From NCBI RefSeq assembly GCF_009017415.1, contig NC_092405.1, positions 4,746,202-4,810,201 on the forward strand: a stretch of 64,000 nt of DNA, given 5' to 3'. Source of the DNA: Aspergillus flavus (Eukaryota; Ascomycota; Eurotiomycetes; Eurotiales; Aspergillaceae). Of this stretch, positions 42,301 through 53,687 are shown one piece after another. A model generated the notes under the pieces. That model did no database searches, was not told the origin of the DNA, and worked only from the letters and a program-made list of their open reading frames with translations. The stretch's first letter is position 1. Every line of letters starts with the position of its first letter. The position numbers were made by a program, and so were the translations under genes.

Positions 42301-45300
42301 ATCGGCCCCCTCCCGCAGACACTCTTGGACAATGTCTTCATGGCCGCGATGCGCGGCGATGACCATCGCACGAGTGATAGCCCACGAGAATTTCGCAAAT
42401 TTCTCTCGCAGATGACTTGTCTCTAGTAACGTCCTTATAATCGCCACATGGCCATGGGCAGCGGCGCCGATGAAGGCGCAGTCAACTACAGGAGTGCGAG
42501 AAAAGGGAAACCCTCGTCTAGCCAGCTCTTCCAGAATTTCACTCAGGACCCAGCGCCGGCCGAAGATTGCTGCTGTATACGACGCGGTACAGAGGTGGCA
42601 CTGAGTGAAGCGCTCCGAAGTAAGCAGTGGTTTGATCGCGCGGAACCCACGCCTGCAGGCTGAGGCCAAGGCTGGCAGGATGGCGCTCGTATCGCAGCCG
42701 TGTTCTTCCATTTTTGCAGCTGCAGTTCGCACCATTTCCTCATTTCTAGACCAGAGCGCGGCATCGAGCAGGTCTTTCAGTATCGACTCGGGGCTTCCTC
42801 CGCTTTGCTGATCGAGACAGGCGTCGACCAAGGTCCTGTGTGAGCCTTGGCTTGCTCGCTCCTGTAACAGCCAACTCCATAAAACCTTAGAGCAAGACGG
42901 GTTCCGCTTCGCCACAGCGTATTGGATTGCAGAAAGCACGGCTTTTAGATGGCTTGCTTCTGGCTTAGCTTGGCATCGGAGTAGAACAAGGACCGTATCA
43001 GGGTCTCCAGAAGACACAGCAGCTTGAACAGCAGTTCCCCAGGTCTTCTCATCTAAGGATGCCCCGCCCACCTCTGGCTGCACCAGCAAGGAGAGATATT
43101 GCGCAATATGGGCGTGACCGTGCTCACAGGCCAGAATAAGCTGCTTGTTCAAGTCCAGAAAGTCCTCCTGGAAGAAAGCTGTTTGCTCGTCCAGCAGGGC
43201 GCGTAAGGAGTTGAGCTGGCCCGCTGTCACCGCGGCTCTGACGGCTTGTATTACATCGTACTGAGTCGTGTCAGGTCGTAGAATCAGCTGCCGAATCATA
43301 TCAGCGTCTCCTGCAACCACACTTAGCTGGAGAGTACCTATTCTGGCCTCACTCTTGAAGAGGGGCGGGTCCGGATGGTCGTACTCGCGGAAGTCCTTCA
43401 GATCGGAGGGGCTCACATCGCAGTCTTCCTCGTAAGAATCAACCGCATCGGGGCCTGTGAGTAGTGGGCCACCCAGACCGTCGTCACTGTCGTCCGTCCC
43501 AATGCCCCGTTGCTCTCCCACAGCCGTGCGCTTCTTCTCCCAGGGACGCTGTACACGATCCAAGCTCCCTCGCATAATGCCTGGGAGATCGGCACCAGCT
43601 GCAACCCTGTAGCCCTTCTTCAACAGTAACGCTGCGACCTCCTCATGGCCGCCTTCAATGGCTGCATACAGCGCATCCTGCGACTTTCCGCCTTTATACA
43701 TGTCCGCGCCCCGCTCAAGCAGGAGGTCCACAACATCCGAATGCCCATAGAATGCAGCAGCCTGTACCGGCGTTCCGCGCGGTGGGCCTGTCTGGTTTAC
43801 ATCCGCACCTTCGTCAAGCAGGAGCCTGACAATCTGCAAATGCCCATTCTGAGCTGCCGCTTGCAACGCGTCTCCTTTGCTTCCGGACGCTGCAGGGTCC
43901 GCTCCCCAACTTAGTAGAAGACGGACAGCGCGCTCATTCCCCATGAGACTAGCGCTGCGAAGCGTTGAACCGAATACGCCCTCTCCATCAACGTTTACGC
44001 CAAGATCATGCAGTGCTAATAGCATATCCGGGTGATCTGAGAGACTGCTGAGAGCCATCGCGTCCCCCAGAAGGAGATCCTGCCAGTGCGGCTTCATGCG
44101 CAGCAGTGAGCGAAAAACGGAGACCTGACCGCGTTTGATCGCTGTATGTAGCAGTCGCTCTGCAGTTGAGCCCTTTTGGTCCGGGGTAGAAGAGGGACCG
44201 ATCACGCTGGAAAACGGGCCGGCTGTCGCCGGGGACATGAGCCATTCGACTAGATCGCGGAACCCGGCTTCGACGGCCTCCTGGAGCGCAGTGCGGTATT
44301 CGCTCTCCGTCCAGATTGGGAGAAAGGCTTTTGCGAGGAGGAGGGCCACTTTTTCTCGCGCGCCTCGGCACGCGGCTCTGAATGCGTCGGAGAACGCAGC
44401 TGTCGTGCGCGGCGCTGTCTTGTGGGCTAGAAGTGTTTGAACGACTTCCGCGTGGCCACGGAAACAAGCAACGTTGAAAGGTGTCCCGAATGAGCCGCAT
44501 TTGGTATTCATATCGGCATTATGGGAGAGAAGCTTTGAGACAACATGGTCATGGCCGTACGAACAAGCAAGATAGAGACCAGTATGGCCTGTATCACTCC
44601 GCGCCTCGATATCGAGACTCCAATTCAGCGCAAAGACCCGGTCCAGCAAGTCTGAGAGCCCAAACACACACGCGAGGAAAAGCGGCGACATTCCTGTACT
44701 CAGGAGCGGCTCGAACTTGCTAGATATCTGGTGGTAACGGGGCAAGTTCTTGATAGCAGAGCGGATCCACTCCATCCAGACAAGAAATGCTGGACTGACC
44801 GTACTTTCGTCGTCGTTTGCGCCGAGCACAAAAAGGACCGTGTCCTGCATGAGAGTATCTTTCTCGTCTTCGTTTTCAGAGTCTCGCACATGCTCCGGCC
44901 AGTATACTGCAGTGTAGTGGTACAGTTCCTGCACGGGCAGCGTACTGCTGGATAGCTGGGATGCATCTGGGTCTGATGCTGGGCCCGCAATGCACTGCTG
45001 GAGACATATAGTGGCGATAAGCTGATTTGCGCGGGCCGCAGAAAACAGATCCTGCTGCTGCATAAACTCTCGCGCGGATGGGTGGCAAAAGTCAAGGGTA
45101 TCGAGGCCAGGATCAACAAGAACAAGGTTGTGGCATATGTCAAGAATATCAACCCGCCTCGAAAGCTGCACATATCGATCTAGCTGGAGGATGCCGTGCA
45201 GCACCTCCACGCTGAGTGGTCTTCGAGCGAAGAGGAGCCAAGAGAGGACTTGCTCCGCGACTCGTTTGGCTGTGACGTCGAGTGTGAGAATCGCCGCCAG

Positions 45301-47209
45301 CGTCCGGCCATAGATCTGGTCGAGATTGGCCGAGAGGCTTGCCAAGGGGCCGAGGATATCGTCTTCTGTCTTCTTGCGGCAAAGGAAGTCGACTTGGAGT
45401 TTCACCCATAGAAACCTAACACGACACGGAAGAATGATGAGCATTATGCAGAGCAAACCTCCCCTATATACATTTCCGAGGAAGGGATTCGAACTTACAT
45501 TTCTCCAGAGCCCTTGATAAGTGCCCTTGACATCTGGTTTACCAACGCACTCGATACGGTCCCATTGAGGATACAACATTTCTGCAGCGCTGTTTGTAGC
45601 TGATGGTCAACGTAGGCGGCAACATCCCCGCCGTTAAGGTCAGGGGTCACTCTGATCTTAGCGGCATCTTGAGGCAAGAGGTTGTCCAGATGAACACTAT
45701 CGCGGCTGGTAATGAATATCTTGACCACACTTGCGGAATCGGATATCACGCGGCGCAAGCCCTCCAGCAGAGTTGCGCGATCCTGTGCCTGAAGCTCATC
45801 GACCGCATCGACCGCTATGTATGCCGGATTCACCATGGTGAGGTCCAGGATCAGCGCGATGCATTCCTCAAACGAAAGCCCGCGGACGTCTGTTTTTATG
45901 GCTTTGGCTTCTTGAAGCTCCCGCTCGTAGACGGAGAGAACGCCCTGGTCGATTGCTCCGTCCTTGGGGCTGACGGCGAGTTGCCGGACGATGCTGCGCA
46001 TTACATTTTCGGGCGACGCCCGGTCTGGCTGGGCGGGAGACTCTGCGCAGTAGAAGTAAGCGCATGGTGCTGTGGGTACAGGGATCTGCTGCGATGGTGG
46101 TGTGGGCGCGCGGAAATGGTCGACGCAGGCGGAGAAGATTGTGGATTTGCCGCACCCGGGCACGCCATGCAGGACGAGGAGCGATGAGGAACTAGAGGCC
46201 TCCCACTGCTGGAATGCCGGGTGTTTCAGTAGCCACTGTCCTGAACCGGGAAGCCGCTGGGCAGAGATTGCTCGGTGGTGCAGAGCGACTGGGGTGGATG
46301 ATAGCCACTGAAGTAGGTCCGCGAGCCTTTGGGTCTCCAGGGACTTGTGCCTCGCTGCCGTCAGATCCATCAGTCGCGCAGATCGCGCGTTCAGGTCTTG
46401 CAGAACGGTTGTTGTTCCAGCGGTTAGCTGCTCGACTTTTGCGTCGAGGGCTTGTAGGACCTTTGTATCCGCCAGGGATGCCAGCTTAAGGACTTCTGCC
46501 TCTCTGGCTTCAAGTGCCTGGATGTCCTCACTGCTGACGGCCAACTGAAGAACGCCAGAAAAAAGACGGACTAGCTCGATTAGTGAATCAACGCACCAAC
46601 GGATTCTAGAGGCAACTGAATGAACATCTTACCGCCAGTAGATTTCTTAAAGAACCTGATGATCTGTGCTAACAGTACCAACGAGCCCGCATATAGCCGT
46701 ACCAGTGCCTCTTCGATGACCCCCGAGGCATCACACGGCCGGCGCAAATACAGTTCCTCAAGGACCCTGCAGCGCGTCGCAAGACGGGCCACCACCTCCA
46801 GAGCCAGGACCATGGACCCAAACACCTGGGCGTCACCACAGACGACCGTAAGCAGGAATCGAAATGCCGCCCAGGGCAAGGCAACGTGCTCCGGGCTATA
46901 CTGCGCGGCGATATCGCCCACTGCCTTGAACCGGTCGATCCACCCGACAACCTTTTCCAGCACGTCGCGGAGCACGACGGACCTGCCGCTCGGCAGCCTG
47001 AACTTCCATTGCTTGCGGACGCAGAGCCGCCGCTTGTCCTCGGCGGCGCTGAGGACGGCGCCCATGATGTCGAGCTTGCGGGTGGACACGGACGAGAGGG
47101 CGGCTTTGGAGTCGGCGTCGAGGCTGGCGAGGGCTTGCTGCCAGTAGTGGTCTGCCGTGTGACGGTGAGAAGCTGCTGCTGTCTTCGTTCGCCGGGCAGT
47201 GCGTGCCAT
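39352..47209 (-). CDS. Giant NLR-like protein: DUF7708-type N-domain, NACHT NTPase, ankyrin array
   Basis: Three exons (47209–46633, 46570–45499, 45415–39352) with introns of 62 and 83 nt encode 2570 aa in exact phase. Residues 1–195 resemble the DUF7708-type N-terminal domain of fungal NLRs (WIDRFKAVGDIAAQYSPEH, ALPWAAFRFLL). A coiled stretch follows (about 205–280). The NACHT domain has Walker A GVPGCGKST (about 328–336), Walker B YIAVDAVDEL (about 442–451) and sensor-1-like IFITSRD (about 477–483). A helical winged part leads into a very long ankyrin array (from about residue 800 to 2450, more than twenty repeats, e.g. GADVNQTGPPRGTPVQAAAFYG). By family precedent (HET/vegetative-incompatibility NLRs) it may sense non-self and assemble on nucleotide binding. 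No effector domain such as HET, Goodbye or patatin is recognised. Confidence 0.92.
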
Positions 47210-49895
47210 TATGGGATTCTGTTAGACTTGAGTTGTAACGTAGGACCCTCGGTATGTTTACTTTTCTTTTTCTTTGGTTGTTGTGAGTACTAAGATTACT
47301 CGCTCTCTCTTCTTTTTTACCCTCCGCGGCGGAGGTCTTTTCCATTTTATAGCCGCTGTTGGGGGCAAAGAAACGATAGCCTTGTCCGGCACGAGCCTCC
47401 TGGGAACGTATTGTTTTATCCCACATGGAGCCTGGTAGCAACATCCCTGTCGTATTGGCGCCCGAGCAACACGTCTGCCTAACCGTTCGCCAACCAGGCT
47501 CAGGAGCCATGATGGCCAGACAAGGCGACGCCTCTCCATCTTATCGTACCGCAACACAACGACTTTCGCATTGAACACTCAAAGAGCAGATAAGCGGGGA
47601 AAGTAATCGATATGGGCCATGCAGCATGAGAGAAAAGTACGTAGATTTGCCAGCTAGAGCCTTGTCAATACAACACAACCGCTGTCAATCCTACATTTAC
47701 AATCCAACGCTAGCGACGATCGCTCCGCTTGGGAGGAACTCAAGACAACCCTGCAAGAAACGATTTCCTCCGTCTGATTCGGCGCCGCACGTCAGCGCCA
47801 AACAAGGAGTGGATCAACCCCAAAACAAAGTCTAGAACCGTACGTAAATGGGGTAACACGGCCGTGCTATGCCATGCCACATGTTCCATCGATATTGTGA
47901 ATTAGGCAAACCAAGGGGGGATAGGAAAGGTAGATTGATATCATAAGGCGTAGGATTAACGTGCGCAACTGGAGGCCTATATGAGGCTGTAGCCATGAAA
48001 GCCGTCTGTGCGTGGGTGACTGCGAACCTTAGGTCTCGTGCGTTGGTTGATGAGGATTTAGTCTTACTTGTTGTTAGCCAGGATAGTTGAGACAATTCCT
48101 GATGCCCGATTAGATGGAGTGGGAGTCTGTAGCAGTTACTTTGTTGTATTGCGATGCATTCCTGCAGACAAAGAAATCTGACACTTGTTTAACATATCTA
48201 TTCTGCACCCGCCTGGCTAACGACGCCATAACCTCAGTGAACCATCCAGCATCAGGCTCCTCATTGTTATAAGAGAGGCAGTCATGCATGGTAGTTCTGG
48301 TCGTGAAATAGGACAGAAATAAAAAAAAAAAAAAGAAAAGAAAAGTAAATTGAAAGAAGAAAAGAAGACATTCTAATATTACCAGCAATCCAGCATCCTT
48401 AACACTGCTTATGCCTGCTTACAGTCGCATCTGTACTCGTGGCCCTGCCCTTCTTCTTATCCGCGCTCTCCTCTCCCTCCCTGTAATGTCTCTCTACCCA
48501 GAACTCCGCCGACTAATCTATCCAGGGAGAATCAACAACGGGCTAATGATACTCGCTGTGTTGCTATTGTATCTTGTATGCGAGTGCTCCGAGTGCTCGC
48601 GCCATTCTCAGCGGCAGTCCCCTGCTTACTCGCCTAGTGGCTGTCGCGTTCGCCAAGCCCGCGAGGCTTGGTGTGCACAGGGCGCTGGGGGTGTTTAGTA
48701 CACACAGTAGTGTTAGGGGCTTCGCCGACGCTGATGAGTACCCTAAGCGGTAGGTTCTCGCGGCTGCCGCTGAAGACAGACAAGGGCGAAAGAGCGGACG
48801 GGAACATTCGTGTGGACGAAATTGCGCAGGCGATGCTTCAACGAGGAGGCGAAGGTGAGGATCAAGGCGTTGTCCGTGGCCTGACCAGGTCCTGATCCAA
48901 TGTATACCGGATGCGCCTATTCCACCCAGTGTGATGGTGAGCTTCTGTCCAAGTTGTGAGGCTCACTACTGTGCGAACCTTACACACTTGGCTTATTCCG
49001 GCCTTTTACCACGACTTTGTAAGTACCGACTATTACATCCTCTCTTACAACCCCCTAGTTCATATGCGGACAATTATACTGTGTATCCAGAAGCACAAGG
49101 CAACGGAGCGTACCCCGCACTAGGGTAGGTGAAAGAACACAGAACTGACATTAGGCCGTGGTCCAGGCGCTAGTAACCCCTGCCCCTCAATGAACTGTCC
49201 GCCGGGACTATCGGTCATCAAGCAGCCACTAATCGGCCTACAAGAAATCATCAGGACATACATATGCATGCATATGCATGTTCTCTTGAATAGCCACAAC
49301 ACAGCAATTCGTACAGGGTAACTCCGCGGCTTATGGTCATTCCTGGCTAGAAATATATGGAGGAGACTGTTGAAAGTGGTGAGGATATTTTATAAGAAAC
49401 CATTTCGTTAATCTTGGAATAATTGTACAGTTCTATTCTTTAAAACGGAATTGGTGGTTCATAAGATATCCTTGGAAGGCTTGTATGAACATTTTCCCAT
49501 GGTTTGGAGAGAGCACAACTGGGATTCAAACATTAAGCCAGCAACAGATACTCATCATTTGCTTCAGTTTCATCTCGATTTTGCGAATGTCGCTAGTCCT
49601 GACTGACTGATGGCATCTTTGATATGAATAGACCTGAGCTGCGCCTCAACGCTTGTGTCCAGCTACACTTTCACCCTGCAGCTATGTTTGCCACCGTCCA
49701 CCTATCCTCAGTGTTACCCAGTCTCTCCTCATCATTGCTTGTAGACTTTGGCTGTGGAATAACATATTTTCTATGGTGTTCATGTTCATGCCGGGTTGGC
49801 GCGGTATTACAGCTTACTAGGAACAGCTACTATGAGTAGACTGCCCCGGGGATTAACTAATGGATTTGTTTATATAATAAGCACCATGCATAACG
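47210..49895. other. Intergenic, no supported gene
   Basis: About 2.7 kb upstream of the NLR-like gene, up to the AT-rich transposon island. Frames of 60–95 codons on both strands lack motifs. An A-rich run sits near 48320–48345. The NLR promoter is at the left end. Confidence 0.45.
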
Positions 49896-49897
49896 TA

Positions 49898-51752
49898 ATT
49901 GGTAAGCACCCTGTATATATAAGCACCCTGCGCACCACCCGCTATATAAAAAATTTAAATAATTAAAATACTATAAATTTAGATTTCTATATAAAAATAA
50001 GTAGTTCTATTAACTTAAGTAGTATATAATTTTATAACTCTATATACTATAATTAGAATAATTAAATAAAATATATCTAGAAACTAATTTAGTAAATAAA
50101 AATCTATCTATTTATATAGCTTTATTTATTTAATTTTAATATTTAATAAAGATTTAGACTTTAAATATTAATATATCTTTTTTAAAAATAATTTATTTAA
50201 TAAAATATTTTTATTTTTTAAACTATTTTTTATATATAATTTAATATTATTTTAATTAATATTTTAATATTATTATATTATTTATAGCTTATTTAATATC
50301 TTTAATTAATTAATTTAAACTAGTTTTAATAGATAAATAAAAACTATAAGATTAATTTTTAAATAGTTTTTTAAATATAGATTCTAATTTTTTTAACTAT
50401 TTAATTATATAAGATATTTTAAATATTAAATTATTTTAACTACTAGATCTATTATTTAAAGATATAGAGATCTTAAACTAAACTATTAATTAAAAATGAA
50501 TATACTTAGAGCTTAGAGAAATTAGACTAGTAATTTTAAAAATACTATAAATATTATTTTTAATAAAGATCTTTATATAAATCTAAGAATATATTTTTAA
50601 AAAATTAAATTTATTAATATAATTAAATTTATAATATATTTTAGATTTAATTTAATCTTTATATAAATCTTTTAATAGTAAAAAAATAATAATATTAAAT
50701 AATTAGAATTTATAAAATATATATATATATATATATATTAATATAATATTATTCTCTATATAGATCTAATTAAATTAAAATATTAACTATTATAGCTATT
50801 TAAAATAAATAAATAATATTTTTCTATAGATTAACTAGTAGTATAAAATATAAAATAATTCTATAATTAATATAAATTAATTTTATTATTTATTTAGCTA
50901 TTAGAATTAATCTTAATTTTTTAATTAAAAAAATATTTTTATTTTTATACTAAGACTCTATATATATTTTATTTTTAAAAATAATATAAAAAAATAAAGT
51001 CTATTTATTAGAATTAATATATTTTATAATAATAATCTATTTTTAGTTTTTTAATTATAAAAAAAATAGTTTTTTTAATAGTTTAAATCTAGTAATAATT
51101 TTAGCTATAGCTATTAGATCTATTATAAATTCTATTTTATTAAAATTATAAGTATTATTTAATACTATATTATATTTTTAAGTAATCTTATTTATTATTT
51201 AAACTAAATATCTAGAATCTTAGAATTTTCTATTTTAATATATTAATAGTTATAGTAATATATAAAATAGAATTTAAGTTTAAATATATAATTAATAAAG
51301 TTATATATCTATTTCTTTTTTATAGTAATTAAAAAAGAAATAGTATTATACTTTAAAAATAGAATATTGGCTATTTTATATATATATAGATTAGAGAGAT
51401 ACTCTATATTTATTTAGTAATAGAATCTATTATTTAAGCAATTTCTTTTTACTAGTAGTTAATTTATAAATATTAACGCGTTTATTATTTAATAAAAAGA
51501 TCTTTTTAAAATAACTATATAGAATAGATTTAGATATATTAAATATTTTAGCTATCTTTTTTAGATTATTAATTTTATTTTTTTTAAAAATAGAAATAGC
51601 TAATAGAATTTAGCCTTTCTATTTAATATATAATTTTAAAGATTTAGATATTATTAGTTGTATAACTAATATTTAAATTATTTAAAAACTTAAGACGCGT
51701 TGAAAATATAGGTGGTACGCAGGGTGCTTATGTATACAGGGTGATTACCAAT
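49898..51752. mobile_element. RIP-degraded Tc1/mariner (Fot1/Pogo-like) DNA transposon, 1855 bp
   Basis: Terminal inverted repeats of about 42 bp start ATTGGTAAGCACCCTG on the left; the right end read in reverse is ATTGGTAATCACCCTG. TA dinucleotides flank both ends (49896–49897 and 51753–51754), the Tc1/mariner target duplication. Each TIR holds two copies of GCACCCTG separated by nine bases. The interior is almost pure A/T with stops in all frames, as expected after repeat-induced point mutation. No transposase can be read. Size and TA duplication fit the Fot1/Pogo branch. Confidence 0.85.
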
Positions 51753-52092
51753 TATATTAAGTATAGGTAGATATATAGCAAGGCGGCTAAATCCTTCTAG
51801 TCTAATCTGTTATATTTAGGTATATATTACAGACCCTTGTCTAGTATATTTTATCGAAGACAGATATATAAGGTAGAATAATAATAGAATAATAATAATC
51901 AATTTGTAAGTAGAAGATATCTAATAAATTATTTATTTAATATTTATTTAGGAAAAATTGTAAATATTAATATTAGCTATTATAATATAATTATACATAT
52001 TATAGTAATAATATAATTAGATATATTAATAATATAAAAAGTTTATAGTAGTAATAAAATATAGTATATTACTAATATAAAGAGTTAACGTA

Positions 52093-52550
52093 ATCGGTAA
52101 ACGAGCGGGTCACACAAACGAGCGGGTCAACGCACCCGTTTTTCTACATATCTATTTTTTTAAGGCTATTTAACCACCAGCTATACCACCAAAAATGCTT
52201 AAATTATCAAAATCTTAGGTAGAACAGAAAGGCAGGGTCTTATTAGCTATATCAGCTATTAAAAAAAAAAGAAATTACTAATATTTATATAGCAGCTCGT
52301 ATTTTTAATATATCTTTTATAATATTTTAAAAATATCTATTAAATAATATATTTTAATTAGATATACACGTAAATAATTATAAAATAATTTTTAATAAAA
52401 AGAAATTGCTTAAATAATAGATTCTATTACTAGATAAATATAGAGCATCTTCTTAGTCTATATATATATAAAAAATAGCCAATATTCTACTTTTAAAGTA
52501 TAATATTATCTCTCTCTTTACTACTATAGAGAAGAAATAGATATATAACT
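52093..52550. mobile_element. Truncated second Tc1/mariner-type element
   Basis: It begins ATCGGTAAACGAGCGGGTC after a TA. Its terminal repeat has the same design as that of the 49898 element but with a different motif (ACGAGCGGGTC twice, six bases apart). The segment 52390–52550 is homologous, in reverse orientation, to 51290–51450 of the neighbouring element at the matching distance from the end. It stops abruptly at about 52550, where hydrolase coding sequence begins; no right TIR exists. Confidence 0.75.
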
Positions 52551-52951
52551 GATATAGATGCAATCGAAGTCACGGTCAGCTGGTCTCAAGCATATTTGAA
52601 TGGGAGGCCATCAAACTATTACATCGAAGCGGTTGAGGCACCTGAACCATGGTGGGAAGGCGCTCGAGTCGAGCAGACTGTTGTGCTCGCTGGGGGTGAC
52701 GAGGTGCTATTGGACCCGATCAAGGCATGGGTAGAAAATTTTAGCGTATGTCAGATCTCTTTTTCTCTTTTTTATTACGACGTATTGACTTGGCCAATTG
52801 CATGCAGAAAATGAATCCTAATACGACCTTTATTATTGGCCGGAAAGAGTGTCACATTGCACCTCTCATATGGCCTTTGTTTGGGGAGAACCACGAGACC
52901 CAGCAGGGCCTCCTGCTGAAGAACTGGCTGCGTGAGACGTTAAGCACATAG
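52551..52951 (+). pseudogene. 3' fragment of an alpha/beta-hydrolase gene
   Basis: Two exon remnants (52551–52745, 52808–52951) flank a 62-nt intron (GTATGT…TGCAG) in matching phase. They read VSWSQAYLNGRPSNYYIEAVE, then AGGDEVLLD with the catalytic Asp, and after the intron IIGRKECHIAPL with the catalytic His. This is the C-terminal third of a fungal esterase/lipase-like (steryl acetyl hydrolase-type) alpha/beta hydrolase. The nucleophile elbow and everything upstream are missing, replaced by the truncated transposon. It cannot encode a functional enzyme. Confidence 0.75.
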
Positions 52952-53210
52952 CTCCTTACACTGAGACCAGACTACAGAAGCAAACCTGCCTGCTTATATC
53001 TGGGGTACATATCTACTATTGCCGCAATATTGAGGGAATCCAAACAGAAGCTTTTCGAGAAGGAATGTTCTTTCATCAAGTGGCCGAGTTGGATCTCAAG
53101 GCATTGAATAGCATTTTCGATGACATTCTGGCCATGCTTACGATTTGAAAATGTCAAGTATCTTCTCCGATCGACGTTCAAGAAAAGGTTCCCGAGATTT
53201 CTCGGCTTAG

Positions 53211-53687
53211 TGTTACGATTGAGGACGTTCAGGTCCATTCAGAGGAGCAACTGGCGGGTTAGCCTTGTTTGCTTGGATGCTTCGCAATCTAACTCGCATC
53301 GTCGTGGACTTCCTCTTTTCTCTTCTCTCCTTAGACTTGATTCCTTTGTTGGTGGCACCAATATAGACGTTTATTCACATCTCGACTGGCACGTAACACT
53401 TAGGTCCAATCCTATTGTCTTTATAGTTGCCTGCTCCGTTCTTCCATCGGTATTACGTGCTAGTTGAGATGTAAATAAATGTCTACATTCGGTGCTACCA
53501 ACAAAGAAATCAAGTCTAAGGAGAGAAGAGAAAGCAGGAAATCCATAACGATGCATGTTGGACCTTTTGTGCGCATCAGTCATCATCCTGGCAGCTTCCC
53601 AAATGGGAAGCTGCGTGGCATCCAAACAAATAAGGCTAACCCGCCAGTTGCTCCTCTGAACAGATTTGAACGTCCTCAATCGTAACA
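53211..53687. repeat. Inverted duplication of the 3' end of the DUF829 gene
   Basis: Left arm 53211–53397 is the reverse complement, with divergence, of right arm 53452–53687; the spacer is about 54 bases. Both arms contain the coding end VTIEDVQ…SEEQLAG-stop, on opposite strands. The right arm has an extra ~50-bp insert containing the small palindrome GCAGCTTCCCAAATGGGAAG (about 53591–53610). The differences I compared near the coding end are mostly C/T and G/A transitions. Confidence 0.8.

Noticed and set aside
45470..45500. tRNA T-arm-like sequence (GTTCGAATCCC on the minus strand)
   Set aside because: It lies inside the second intron of the NLR-like gene; no acceptor stem, D-arm or anticodon arm can be paired around it.
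39352..45579. A separate 2075-aa ankyrin-only gene
   Set aside because: Its first codons are intron sequence; exon phase joins it exactly to the NACHT exon upstream, giving one 2570-aa gene.
49505..49535. Second tRNA-like motif (GTTTGAATCCC on the minus strand)
   Set aside because: The T-loop consensus is imperfect and no cloverleaf partner stems are found nearby.
50719..50738. (TA)n run as a centromere or origin signal
   Set aside because: It lies inside the RIP-degraded transposon; such runs are expected in A/T-only DNA.
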